Below are positions 50,980 through 59,793 of a stretch of 64,000 nt of DNA, piece by piece. The stretch comes from Pseudomonadota bacterium (lineage in GTDB: Bacteria > Pseudomonadota > Gammaproteobacteria > Steroidobacterales > GCA-2729495): NCBI GenBank assembly GCA_963205295.1, contig CAUJIY010000096.1:62001-126000 (forward strand). Reading direction: 5' to 3'. A model generated the notes under the pieces. It worked only from the letters and a program-made list of their open reading frames with translations, was not told where the DNA came from and searched no databases. Made by a program: the position numbers and the translations under genes. Position 1 is the first letter of the stretch; each line of letters begins with the position of its first letter.

Positions 50980-52218
50980 TCAGCGTCCCGCCGGCGGCGC
51001 ATAGGGCTCGCCGGCGGCCAGGCAGTCGCAGAGCTGCCGGTAGACCCGCTCGAGGTCGGCTCGCGCAGGCTCGGCGGGCAGCGCGGTGACGATACGCGTC
51101 GCGAGTGTCCCGTGTCGCAGGTAGTGCTCGAGGGCACGCTCGGCGTCGCGGTCGAGCGCCCCGGCAGCAGCCGCCCGCTCCGCGAGCAGGCCCCACACCG
51201 CGCCGACCCGCGTGCCGGCGGAACGACAGCCGAGCAGCTCGAGATAGCGGCGGTCGTGGATCTCGGTCGCCTCGGCACCGGCCACCGTCGCCTCGAAATA
51301 GCGCGCCAGGTCGGATGTGCGCCAGGCATTGAGCATCGCAACGTCGCCGTGGTATCGCTCACAGAGCGAGCGCAGGGTGGCGGCCACCACGCGGGCGAAG
51401 GCGAGATCCATCCGCGGGCATTCCTGCACGTCGAGCACGCGGATCTCCAGCGCCATGCGCTCGAAGCGGGCGATCGCGCCGCGGGCATTGACCCATTCCC
51501 CGGCCAGCACGCCCTCGGGGTCGTGCGGCGCCAGGTCCGCGTAGATGCGCCCGAGGATCTCGCGTTGATACTGGGCGATGCCGGTGACGGGCTCCGGGAC
51601 CACCGCGCCGGTGACAGAAGGGATGCGCGCGCAGTTCTTGCGGTAAACGGCGAGGCGGTTGTCGGCGGTGCCGGTAAGGCGCGCGTCCATCACGGGCGAA
51701 CTGGCCGCAAGCCCCGGCAGCAGCGGCAGCATGAAGCGTGTCGCCGCGTGCAGCAGCGTGAACTCGGCGTCATCGGCGAATGGCAGGTTGAGGTGCATGC
51801 TCTGCAGGTTCGCCCAGCCGTGACCCCGGCAGGAGAAGATGCGGTCGAAGGCTGCGTAGATTTCGCGGTTCTCGTGCGGCCACAGGCGCAGTTCCACGTC
51901 CGGATCCATCCACGGGTGCATGCCCCCCGGCATGAGGCGCAGGCTGCGGCTGCCGAGTATGCCGTCGATGCGCACCACGTCCGCCTGGAACGCCGTGGAC
52001 GCGCCGTCGAGCGAGGCTGCCGGAGCCGCGAGCTTCAGCTCGACGACATGCAGGGCCAGCTCGTTGTTCCAGGCCAGCGGGCCGCTCAGGTATTCACCGG
52101 TCACCTCACCGGCCGCCTCGGCGAGCAACCAGTCCGCTGCGGGTGCGACGCCGAGCGTCGCGGCGTCCACCAGCATGTACTCGAGCTCGATGCCGAAGGC
52201 CTCGAACAGGCGCAGCAT
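50980..52218 (-). CDS. GCS2-like glutamate-cysteine ligase family protein
   Basis: A 412-residue carboxylate-amine ligase of the glutamine-synthetase-like GCS2 fold. FGIELEYMLVD is the first metal-binding block, and GGMHPWMDP, HGWANLQSMHLNLPF and ALEIRVLDVQECPRMD follow. The family makes gamma-glutamyl or other peptide-like bonds using ATP. Genuine glutathione synthesis is not indicated, as the neighbours are a RimK-like ligase and a C39-like peptidase rather than gshB. Ten bp downstream of the RimK-like gene. Confidence 0.85.
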   Translation of the reverse strand: MLRLFEAFGIELEYMLVDAATLGVAPAADWLLAEAAGEVTGEYLSGPLAWNNELALHVVELKLAAPAASLDGASTAFQADVVRIDGILGSRSLRLMPGGMHPWMDPDVELRLWPHENREIYAAFDRIFSCRGHGWANLQSMHLNLPFADDAEFTLLHAATRFMLPLLPGLAASSPVMDARLTGTADNRLAVYRKNCARIPSVTGAVVPEPVTGIAQYQREILGRIYADLAPHDPEGVLAGEWVNARGAIARFERMALEIRVLDVQECPRMDLAFARVVAATLRSLCERYHGDVAMLNAWRTSDLARYFEATVAGAEATEIHDRRYLELLGCRSAGTRVGAVWGLLAERAAAAGALDRDAERALEHYLRHGTLATRIVTALPAEPARADLERVYRQLCDCLAAGEPYAPPAGR

Positions 52219-52228
52219 GGCAGCCGGT

Positions 52229-53689
52229 TCAGCGCCCGTTGCCGCCGCGGGCGGCCTCGAGTCGGGCGCGGAACATCTGCATCACCGCGTCATAGAGTGC
52301 ATCACCGAGCACCTGGTCCTCGACACCGCGCTCCACGCTCGGGTTGTCGTTGACCTCGATGACGACGTAGCGACCGTCGACCTCCTTGATGTCGACGCCG
52401 TAGAAACCATCCCCGATGGCATTGGCCGCGCGCACGCCGAGGTCGACCACGCCCGGCGGGGCATCCTCGACGCGCAGCGTGTCCCAGCGCCCGCCCGTCA
52501 GGCGCCCGCCCGCCTGCTGCTTGTAGATCTGCCAGTGGCCACGGGCCATGTAGTAACGACAGACGTAGAGAACCCTGCGGTCGAGCACACCGACGCGCCA
52601 GTCGAAGGAAGTCGGCAGGTATTCCTGGGCGACGACCAGGGCACTTTTCTCGAGCATCTGCCTGAGCGCCGCATGCAGTGCGGGCCGGTCGGCCACCTTG
52701 AGCACACCCTGCGAGAAACTGCTGTCGGGCTGCTTCAGCACGCACGGCAGGCCGAGTTCGGCCTCCACGCGCTCGACATTGTTGCGGTGGACGATGACGG
52801 TCCGTGGTGTCGGGATGCCGAGGCGCGTCAGCAGTTCCGCGAGATACACCTTGTTGGCGCAGCGTACGATGGAGTCCGGGTCATCGACGACGATGAGACC
52901 CTCGTTGCGCGCCCGCGCCGCGAAACGATAGGTGTGGTGGTTGACGCGGGTGGTCTCGCGGATGAACAGGGCATCGAATTCGGCCAGCCGGCCGAAGTCA
53001 TCCGGCCCGATCACCTCGGCCTCGAAGCCGTTGGCCTCGGCCGCTTTCTCGAACCTGCGGATCGCAGGCGGGTCTGACGGCGGGGAGCGGTCGGCCGGGT
53101 TGACGAGGATGGCCAGCTCGAAGCGTACCGCTGGAGCCTTCGGCTCCGGCATGCGCCGGGCGAAGTGCTGCTCGATGGCGCCGCGCAGGAACTCGCGCTG
53201 CCCGGCCGGGATGTCCCCGACCGGGATGGGGCGCAGGCCCTGCAGGCGCCACTTCTGGCGGCGCAGGAAGCTCGCCCGGAGCAATGGCACCGGAAACACA
53301 TTGAACAGTGCCTGTGCCAGGCGGTGGAAGCGCGGCTCCGGGTGGTGTCCGAAGTAGACGCTGAGCTCCACGCGCTCCTCGGTGCAGTCAGCCAGTGCGC
53401 GCTGCATCACCTCCTCGAGATCTTCCGTCGGACGGATCAGCGCCGGGGTCTTGATGTCCTGCATCGTCAGCACGTCGGGCAACGGCCGGTGGCCGCGCGC
53501 CGCAGCCAGCAGCGACACGTAATAGCCGCTCGCCTGGTACGCGTAGGACTCGCACAGGTTGTAGATGCGCGGACGGCGCAACCCGCTGAAGCGCCCGTCC
53601 GTCAGGTACGCTGCCGCGGCGACGACCTCGGCCGAAGGAATGTGCAGCGGCCACTCGGCCGGCTCGTCGACGACGATCAGCGTGGCCAT
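52229..53689 (-). CDS. RimK-like ATP-grasp ligase with RLAN N-terminal domain
   Basis: A 486-residue protein. Residues about 1-190 match the RimK-like ATP-grasp N-terminal (RLAN) domain (LIVVDEPAEWPLHIPSAEVVAAAAYLTD, IYNLCESYAYQASGYYVSLLAAARGHRPLP). The ATP-grasp domain (about 290-470) has NKVYLAELLTRLGIPTPRT, CVLKQPDSSFSQGV, VAQEYLPTSFDWRVGVLD and the metal site VVIEVNDNPS. It should add an amino acid to a carboxyl group on a protein or peptide. Its start overlaps the C39-like gene stop by 13 nt, indicating translational coupling. Confidence 0.9.
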   Translation of the reverse strand: MATLIVVDEPAEWPLHIPSAEVVAAAAYLTDGRFSGLRRPRIYNLCESYAYQASGYYVSLLAAARGHRPLPDVLTMQDIKTPALIRPTEDLEEVMQRALADCTEERVELSVYFGHHPEPRFHRLAQALFNVFPVPLLRASFLRRQKWRLQGLRPIPVGDIPAGQREFLRGAIEQHFARRMPEPKAPAVRFELAILVNPADRSPPSDPPAIRRFEKAAEANGFEAEVIGPDDFGRLAEFDALFIRETTRVNHHTYRFAARARNEGLIVVDDPDSIVRCANKVYLAELLTRLGIPTPRTVIVHRNNVERVEAELGLPCVLKQPDSSFSQGVLKVADRPALHAALRQMLEKSALVVAQEYLPTSFDWRVGVLDRRVLYVCRYYMARGHWQIYKQQAGGRLTGGRWDTLRVEDAPPGVVDLGVRAANAIGDGFYGVDIKEVDGRYVVIEVNDNPSVERGVEDQVLGDALYDAVMQMFRARLEAARGGNGR

Positions 53690-54405
53690 CGGCGGCGCCT
53701 CGGCACTTCGATCACGAGCAGGTTGGCATCATAGGTCAGGCTGCCGAGCAGCACGGCACCGATCAGCCGGTTGAGATCCACGGAGTAATAGCGCTGACCG
53801 CCGAGCGGATTCCACTCGTAGGGGTCGGCGACATCGACGAGACGCGTATCGCGATCATACCCCGACAGCACCACGAAGTGTCCGACCGGCTCGCCACCCA
53901 CGTCGTCCGGTGCACCCGTATCCGGGATCTCGCGCCGCGCCTGGTACAGGTACGTTGCCGACAGGCCGGTCATGATCGGGATACCGCGGCCGAGGAAGCG
54001 CCGGATCAGTGCCGGCCGCAGGTCCTCGAAGCGCAGCTTGCCGCCAAGCTCGAGGAAGCGCAGGTAGCCTGCGCTGGCGATCCGCAGCTTCGCGTCGTCC
54101 TTCGCCGCAGCCTGCGCCTGCATCCGGGCGGCGAGGTCCGGAACCGGCAGCAGCGCCCAGCTCGGGTCGAACAGGTGCAGGTTGTAGGTGAACAGCGTGA
54201 CCCGGTAGCCGCGCGCCAGCGCATGGTTGGCCAGGAACACATCGAGCGTGCCGCCCCCACCGCTGCGGAGCATGTCGACACCGCCGATGACGTCCTCGAG
54301 CTGGATGTCGTCGCCGAAGTAGCGATAGATACCGTGCAGGCAGGTGGGGCCGCAGGTGACCCCGTCGGGCTGGGCCGCGATCTGGAAACGCAGGCGCTCG
54401 TGCAT
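53677..54405 (-). CDS. C39-like (papain-fold) peptidase
   Basis: A 242-residue cysteine peptidase-like protein. Gln and Cys sit in QPDGVTCGPTCLHGIYRYFG (Q12, C18), and the catalytic His and Asp in VGHFVVLSGYDRDTRLVDVADP. No transmembrane or ABC domain is attached, unlike bacteriocin exporters. It could process or transfer a peptide made by the adjacent ligases. ATG 54405 is preferred to the 54426 track start because the family N-terminus begins there. First certain gene of the amidoligase operon. Confidence 0.8.
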   Translation of the reverse strand: MHERLRFQIAAQPDGVTCGPTCLHGIYRYFGDDIQLEDVIGGVDMLRSGGGGTLDVFLANHALARGYRVTLFTYNLHLFDPSWALLPVPDLAARMQAQAAAKDDAKLRIASAGYLRFLELGGKLRFEDLRPALIRRFLGRGIPIMTGLSATYLYQARREIPDTGAPDDVGGEPVGHFVVLSGYDRDTRLVDVADPYEWNPLGGQRYYSVDLNRLIGAVLLGSLTYDANLLVIEVPRRRRWPR

Positions 54406-54499
54406 CGCATCGGTCCGGGCTGCCACCCCGCGGGCGGCCTGTGGGTGCGAAGGCTAGAGCATCCCGTCTCGGTTGCAAGCGGCCCGGACACCCCGGGGC

Positions 54500-55417
54500 T
54501 CAGCCCGGGAACTCCGCCGCGCCGGCCAGGCTGCGGGACGGCTTGGCGAAACCCGTGTCGATCTGCCCGACGATGCGCTCTTCCTGCAGGTCCACCTTCG
54601 ACATCACACCGGTGAAAATGTTGGCTACCAGCACGTAACGCTGGTCGCGGCAGGTGCGGATCATCGCATAGCCGTACTCGTCCAGGGGCACGGTACGCAG
54701 GGACTGGCCTGCCTCGTCGATCAGGTCGATGAAGCTCCCGCGCAGCAGCAGCAGGGTACCATCGTCCAGGTAGGCGACACCGGTGGTCCACCGGCGCGTG
54801 TATTCCTTGCCGCCCGGGTAGGTCACCAGGTCCGGCAGCTGGCGCGCCTCCAGCACATCGAAACGCAGCACGCGCATGCCGAGGTCGGTGATGTAGGTGA
54901 TGAACCGGCCACCAGGATGCAGCGCCGCATGGGTCACGCCGTGAAAGCCGGTCATGGACGGTGCGGTCTCGTTGTCGTATTCGGTGACCACGGTCAGGTC
55001 GGCGGCGAGTCTGCGGATGCGCCCATGACCGACGACATCCGTTCCCTCCAGCAGGCGCATCGCGCCACGCTGGTAAGGCTTCTGGCCCTTGAGATACTCG
55101 CACAGGTAAACGCTGCCATCCCGCCCGAACACCGCGCTGCCCCAGGGACGGTCGCCGAAGTCATGCGCCGGCAATTGACGGCCATCACGGCCGACCCGTA
55201 CGACCGCCCGGGCAAACGGGTCGAAGGCCCACAGGGTCCCGTCCGGTGCAAAGCTCAGGTTGATGACCAGGTGGGTCGTGCCCGCGGTGTAGAGCGTTCC
55301 CTTCGGTACCATCCGGCAGTCGAACTGCAGGATGCGCCCCTCGCCCGCGTGGTCGTCGTGCGGATCGTTCAGGTACGTGCAGCCGAGGAAGATGTCCCCT
55401 GCTGCGAACGGCCTCAT
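54500..55417 (-). CDS. Beta-propeller protein, SMP-30/NHL-like
   Basis: A 305-residue cytosolic-looking protein of repeated strands (GDIFLGCTYLND, NLSFAPDGTLWAFDPFARAVVRVG, GRFITYITDLGMRVLRFD, GVAYLDDGTLLLLRGSFIDLIDEAG, RYVLVANIFTGVMSKVD) typical of six-bladed propellers such as SMP-30/gluconolactonase or NHL proteins. No signal peptide. It is on the same strand, 94 bp upstream of the C39-like gene, so may belong to that operon. Substrate unknown. I use ATG 55417 rather than 55435. Confidence 0.65.
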   Translation of the reverse strand: MRPFAAGDIFLGCTYLNDPHDDHAGEGRILQFDCRMVPKGTLYTAGTTHLVINLSFAPDGTLWAFDPFARAVVRVGRDGRQLPAHDFGDRPWGSAVFGRDGSVYLCEYLKGQKPYQRGAMRLLEGTDVVGHGRIRRLAADLTVVTEYDNETAPSMTGFHGVTHAALHPGGRFITYITDLGMRVLRFDVLEARQLPDLVTYPGGKEYTRRWTTGVAYLDDGTLLLLRGSFIDLIDEAGQSLRTVPLDEYGYAMIRTCRDQRYVLVANIFTGVMSKVDLQEERIVGQIDTGFAKPSRSLAGAAEFPG

Positions 55418-55654
55418 GGTCGAAACCCTGGTCACGACGCTGGGCTCCCTGGCGCCGCCCGGCGGTCATCCGGGCGCCATCCGACGAGGCGATTTTACGG
55501 CTTGCCCTGAATGCCGGCGCCATGCCCGCCCCGGGATCCGCTGGTCGGTCAGGGTCGTGACGTATTACACATAATCTGGCAGGTGCTGTCGCTACGCTTG
55601 GCAGGCAATCGCTCACCGGCTGGAGCCGGAACGGAGCAGTCGGAGACTGTCTCG

Positions 55655-58009
55655 ATGCGGAGCCTGAGAGTCAAGATCCTTGCGCTGGCGGCGCTGCTGG
55701 TGGTTCTCACCCAGGCAGGGACCATCGGCACGATCCTCGTCACCGCCAATCGTGAGGCGAGGAATAACGCTGCGGAAAAACTGCACGGCTCCGGCGCCAT
55801 GCTGGAGCGGGTGCTGCAGCTGCGCGCCGACCAGATGCAGAACACCATGCGGCTGCTGGTGACCGAGCCCGATTTCCTGGCAGCGGTCGCCAGCGGTGAT
55901 CCGGCCAGGATCGCCACGGCACTGCAACGGCTGGGCACCCGCACCGACGCCAACGTCCACCTCATGCTCGACAGCGAGGGCCGGCTGCTCGGCGGAATTG
56001 CCGGTGCGACCGCCCTGCCCGCCGCCACCAGCGCGGCTTTTCGCGACGCGCTCGCCGGTTCCACCGGCCGCACCATCGTGCGGGCGGGCGGACAGGCGTT
56101 CGACATCATGTCCGTGCGGCTCGCCGACCGCTCCCTGCTCGCCATGGGCATCACGCTCGACGATGCCCGCGCCCGCCGCATCGGGCGCCTGTCGGGACTC
56201 TGTGTCGCGTTCGTCACCAACGACCGTGAACCCGTGGTGCTTGGCAGTTCCATCGATGGCGCAGACTTCGGCGCCATCGCCCGCCACGCAGCCCGGCAGG
56301 AGGCCGGCGCGGGCAGCGTCTTCGACCTCCGCGCGGACAACCGCGACTTTCTCGCCCTGCGACAGCCGATGCTGGCCGGTACCACCGGAGTCGACCTGCT
56401 CCTGTTCGAGTCGGTCGACAACGCTGTCGCACCATTTCGTATGCTGCGCACCACGGCCGTGGTGCTCGGTGGGCTGGCCCTGCTGGTCGCGCTTGCCGGC
56501 GGCGCCCTGGTGGCCCGTGCCATCACCCTGCCGATGCGCCAGCTCACGCAGGCGGCGCTGCGGATCCGCGGTGGCGACTACAGCGAGCCCGTGCGCGTCA
56601 CGACCGACAACGAGCTTGGCATGCTGGCCGCAGCCTTCAACACCATGCAGGGCAGCCTGGCCGAGCGCGAGGCGCGCATCACCTACCAGGCCCAGTTCGA
56701 TCCGCTCACCGGCCTGCCGAACCGGCTGCTCGCGCTGTCGCGCCTGGCCCAGGCAATCGGCGCCAGCGGCGCACGCGGGACCAGCGTCGGCCTGCTGGTC
56801 GTCGACCTCGGCAGCTTCGGGGCCATCACCGCGAGCCTCGGGCACGAGATCGGCGATGCCCTGCTGGCGCAGGCAGCCGAACGCCTGCGCTCGAGCATCG
56901 ACCCGCGCCACATGCTGGCGCGCCTCGAGGGCGACCGGTTTGCTGTCGTGCTCGAGGACGTCGGGCTCGATGAAGCGCGGGCCCTCGCCGAAGACCTGCT
57001 GCGCCTGCTCGGCATCGGCCTGTCGGTGCGCGACGTCAACGTCAGCCTCGACGTCGCGATCGGCATCGCGCTGTACCCCGAGCACGGCACCGACGCCGAC
57101 CAGCTGCTGCTGCGTGCCGTGGTCGCCCAGAACGACGCGCGGGCTGCCCAGCAGCGCATCCACGTCTATCAGCATGGTCGCGAGGAACGCCGCGTGCGCC
57201 AGCTCGCCATTCTCGGCGACCTGCGCCGGGCGGTGCGGCACGACGAACTGAAGCTCTACCTGCAACCCAAGCTGTCGCTGCGCACCGGGCGCATCTGCAG
57301 CGCCGAGGCGCTGGTGCGCTGGGATCATCCGACCCTCGGCTGGCTGCCCCCCGGCGAGTTCATCGGTGTCGCCGAGCAGTTCGGCAACATCTCGCTCATC
57401 ACGCACTGGGCGCTGGCGACTGCCGTACGCGAATGCCGTCTCTGGCTGGAAGAAGGCCTCGACCTGAATGTATCGGTCAACCTCTCCGGCCGCGACCTGC
57501 TCGACCAGGACCTGCCGATCCACATCCTGAAGCTGCTGCGCGACCACGACCTCGCCCCGCGGCACCTGACGCTCGAAGTGACAGAAGAGGCCCTGGTGCA
57601 GGATTTCTCCCGTGCCACGCTCGTCCTGCAGTGCCTGCGCGACCTCGGCGTGCGCATTGCCATCGATGACTTCGGCACCGGCTACTCGTCGCTGGGCCAG
57701 ATCCGCAACCTGCCCGTCGACGAACTGAAGATCGACCGGACCTTCGTCATGCAGCTTCCCGACAGCCGCGACGACGCGGCTATCGTGAGCGCGGCGCTCG
57801 ACCTTGCCCACAAGCTCGGTCTGGAGGTCGTGGCCGAAGGCGTGGAGACGGCCGCCGCGTTGAGCTGGCTCACCGCTCATGGCTGCGAAACCGTGCAGGG
57901 CTTCCTGATCAGCCGACCGATGCCTGCAGAGGCACTGTCGGACTGGGTGCACCGCTATGGCACCGACGAAACCGGACTGGCGCGCGTGGGGTCTGGCTTC
58001 GCCGCCTGA
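55655..58009 (+). CDS. Membrane cyclic-di-GMP phosphodiesterase with dead GGDEF domain
   Basis: A 784-residue protein. A membrane helix near residues 8-28, a periplasmic sensor domain, a second helix near 265-290, a HAMP region (ARAITLPMRQLTQAALRIRGGDY), a GGDEF domain and an EAL domain. The GGDEF motif has become EGDRF, so it should not make cyclic-di-GMP. The EAL domain is complete: EALVRWDHP, NVSVNLS, EVTEEAL, IDDFGTGYSSL, LKID, AEGVET and VQGFLISRP. Phosphodiesterase activity is predicted, with the dead GGDEF as a possible GTP sensor. ATG 55655 has GGAG 9 nt upstream. Confidence 0.93.
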   Translation: MRSLRVKILALAALLVVLTQAGTIGTILVTANREARNNAAEKLHGSGAMLERVLQLRADQMQNTMRLLVTEPDFLAAVASGDPARIATALQRLGTRTDANVHLMLDSEGRLLGGIAGATALPAATSAAFRDALAGSTGRTIVRAGGQAFDIMSVRLADRSLLAMGITLDDARARRIGRLSGLCVAFVTNDREPVVLGSSIDGADFGAIARHAARQEAGAGSVFDLRADNRDFLALRQPMLAGTTGVDLLLFESVDNAVAPFRMLRTTAVVLGGLALLVALAGGALVARAITLPMRQLTQAALRIRGGDYSEPVRVTTDNELGMLAAAFNTMQGSLAEREARITYQAQFDPLTGLPNRLLALSRLAQAIGASGARGTSVGLLVVDLGSFGAITASLGHEIGDALLAQAAERLRSSIDPRHMLARLEGDRFAVVLEDVGLDEARALAEDLLRLLGIGLSVRDVNVSLDVAIGIALYPEHGTDADQLLLRAVVAQNDARAAQQRIHVYQHGREERRVRQLAILGDLRRAVRHDELKLYLQPKLSLRTGRICSAEALVRWDHPTLGWLPPGEFIGVAEQFGNISLITHWALATAVRECRLWLEEGLDLNVSVNLSGRDLLDQDLPIHILKLLRDHDLAPRHLTLEVTEEALVQDFSRATLVLQCLRDLGVRIAIDDFGTGYSSLGQIRNLPVDELKIDRTFVMQLPDSRDDAAIVSAALDLAHKLGLEVVAEGVETAAALSWLTAHGCETVQGFLISRPMPAEALSDWVHRYGTDETGLARVGSGFAA

Positions 58010-58027
58010 AGCGCACTGGCGTTCGCG

Positions 58028-58591
58028 CTACTGGGCCGGTGACAGCACCAGGCCGGCAGGAACGGCAGCAAACACCTTCTCGTAGAGCGTCTGCTCGTGG
58101 CGGGCCTCGGCGTCCGTGACGCCGGCCATGTAGGCCCAGTCGTCCATGGAGAACAACGACTGCGCCAGCTCGGTAGTCGCACCGTGGTGGCCCATATTGG
58201 CGGTGATGAAGGCCGTGTAGTCGGCGCTCACCTGTTCGAACTCCGCCAGCCGCGCCGCCCCCTCCTGGCGCAGCGCATCGCGACAGGCGAGGAACTCCCG
58301 CAGGTAGCGCTGGTTGGCATTGAGGCGCTCGTCGAGTTCCTTCAGCCCGGCCTGTGCACGCGCATCGAGCTTGCCACCGAGCCTGGAGTGGATCATCTCG
58401 CCCATGCGCACGTCCTGGATGTGCAGGCGATGCATGGCAGCGTCGATGTAGTCGGCCACGGCGACATAAAACGGCACCCAGGACGGATTGCCACCGGATC
58501 CACTGGCAACAGCCGCCGACAGGGCCTGGCGCACCGATTTCAACCGGCGCCTTTCGTTGGCAACGCGTTCTCGCAACGGCAGTTGGTTCAT
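58028..58591 (-). CDS. Helical protein of unknown function, possibly HHE-like
   Basis: A 187-residue all-helical protein. Blocks rich in His and acidic residues (DYIDAAMHRLHIQDVRMGEMIH, TANMGHHGATTELAQSLFSMDDW, EARHEQTLYEKV) are compatible with a hemerythrin-like four-helix bundle, but I cannot assign ligands with confidence. Convergent with the GGDEF-EAL gene, with 18 bp between. TATAAT on the minus strand at 58644-58639 lies about 50 bp upstream of the ATG, so it has its own promoter. No membrane segment. Confidence 0.5.
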   Translation of the reverse strand: MNQLPLRERVANERRRLKSVRQALSAAVASGSGGNPSWVPFYVAVADYIDAAMHRLHIQDVRMGEMIHSRLGGKLDARAQAGLKELDERLNANQRYLREFLACRDALRQEGAARLAEFEQVSADYTAFITANMGHHGATTELAQSLFSMDDWAYMAGVTDAEARHEQTLYEKVFAAVPAGLVLSPAQ

Positions 58592-59001
58592 GTCACAGTC
58601 CTTGGCATCCGGTGATGCGCGTTCCCTGGCAGGACTGGATTATAGGCTGTCGCTGGACGGCACCGGCAGGGCCGTCCCGACGGGCGGCGCGAGGCGGCCG
58701 CTGGCGCGGATCGGCAGGCGGTCGCGATCACGCCGGCGAGGATACGGCGGCTGAACATGGGTTCAGGATAGCATCGGTGTGCGGCCGTGGGCACCTTATA
58801 CTGGCGGCCGGCAACATCCATGCAGAGATCCTGGGTGCCCCAGCGCGGTCGGCGACGTCGCCCCAGCCGGCGCCAGTGCCTTCGTGATCACCCGGGTGCC
58901 GATCGCGCTCGCTGGCTGGCGCACGCAGCGGTGAAGCGAGGTCGCGCAGGCATGGCCATCCTGTATCCTGTGCGGCGCTTTTGAGCCACGGAGTTTCCGG
59001 C
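58592..59001. other. Intergenic region with two candidate -10 elements
   Basis: About 410 bp between two divergent genes. A minus-strand TATAAT (58644-58639) serves the helical protein; TATCCT at 58964-58969 could serve the lipoprotein-type oxidoreductase. The track ORFs here have biased composition and no recognisable domain. Nothing else is evident. Confidence 0.5.
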
Positions 59002-59793
59002 ATGAAGATCGTGAGGGCGCGTCTCCTGCGGCTGGTACTGGCCGCGAGCCTTGGCATCCTGGTCGGCGCCTGCGCTGGCACCACCAGGGCGCCGAAGACA
59101 GTGCTGGTCGCCGGCGCGACAGGCCAGACCGGCCAGCAGGTGGTCAGGCACCTGCAACTCGCCGGCTTCCACGTTCGCGCACTGGTACGCGACATGGACA
59201 AGGCGCAGAGCCAGCTCGGCGAAGGCGTGGAACTGGTGAAGGGCGACGTCAAGGACCCGGCCTCGCTCGACGCCGCCGTCGCCGGCGTCGCGGCCGTGAT
59301 CTCGAGTATCGGTGCGCGCGGCAAGGACGGCCCGGATCGGCCGGAGATGATCGACTTCGAGGGCGTGCGCAACCTCGTCGATGCCGCCAAGACCGCGCGG
59401 GTCCAGCAATTCGTGCTGGTGTCGTCACGCGGCGTGACCCAGGACGATCATCCGCTGAACCGCATGTTCGGCGATGTGCTCCGCTGGAAACTGAAGGGCG
59501 AGGACTACCTGCGCCAGAGCGGGCTCGCCTACACCGTGATTCGTCCCGGCGGCCTGCTCAACGAGCCGGCGGGCAAGTCCGACATCGCCTTCGAGCAGGG
59601 TGACCGGCGTATCGGCAACACCGTGCTCGCGATCCCCCGGGAAGACGTGGCGATCGTCTGCGTTCAGGCCCTGCTCAACCCCGAAGCGCGGTTCCGCACA
59701 TTCGAAATCCACCGCACCGGAGGACCACCGGTCACCGGATGGAAAGCAAAGTTCGCGGGCCTGAAGCCCGACGCCGGCCAGGCTGCCCGTTAG
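59002..59793 (+). CDS. NAD(P)-binding atypical SDR with lipoprotein signal
   Basis: A 263-residue NmrA/atypical-SDR protein: VLVAGATGQTGQQVVRHLQLAGFHVRALVRD is an intact nucleotide-binding site, followed by VKGDVKDPASL, VSSRGVTQDD and the YTVIRPGGLLNEP segment. The first 31 residues are a basic n-region, a hydrophobic core and LVGAC, a credible lipobox. A Rossmann protein exported as a lipoprotein is unexpected, because NAD(P) is scarce outside the cytosol; the stretch may instead be a membrane anchor. ATG 59002 has GGAG 8 nt upstream. Stop overlaps the next gene's stop by 4 nt. Confidence 0.78.
   Translation: MKIVRARLLRLVLAASLGILVGACAGTTRAPKTVLVAGATGQTGQQVVRHLQLAGFHVRALVRDMDKAQSQLGEGVELVKGDVKDPASLDAAVAGVAAVISSIGARGKDGPDRPEMIDFEGVRNLVDAAKTARVQQFVLVSSRGVTQDDHPLNRMFGDVLRWKLKGEDYLRQSGLAYTVIRPGGLLNEPAGKSDIAFEQGDRRIGNTVLAIPREDVAIVCVQALLNPEARFRTFEIHRTGGPPVTGWKAKFAGLKPDAGQAAR

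Noticed and set aside
55613-57952. 779-codon minus-strand ORF antisense to the second GGDEF-EAL gene
   Set aside because: Shadow of the plus-strand gene, for the same reason; composition is biased toward V, A, G, D, Q and no family is recognisable.
58588-58821. 77-codon ORF MDVAGRQYK... upstream of the helical protein
   Set aside because: Arg/Pro/Ala-rich with no domain, and it overlaps the likely promoter of the neighbouring gene.
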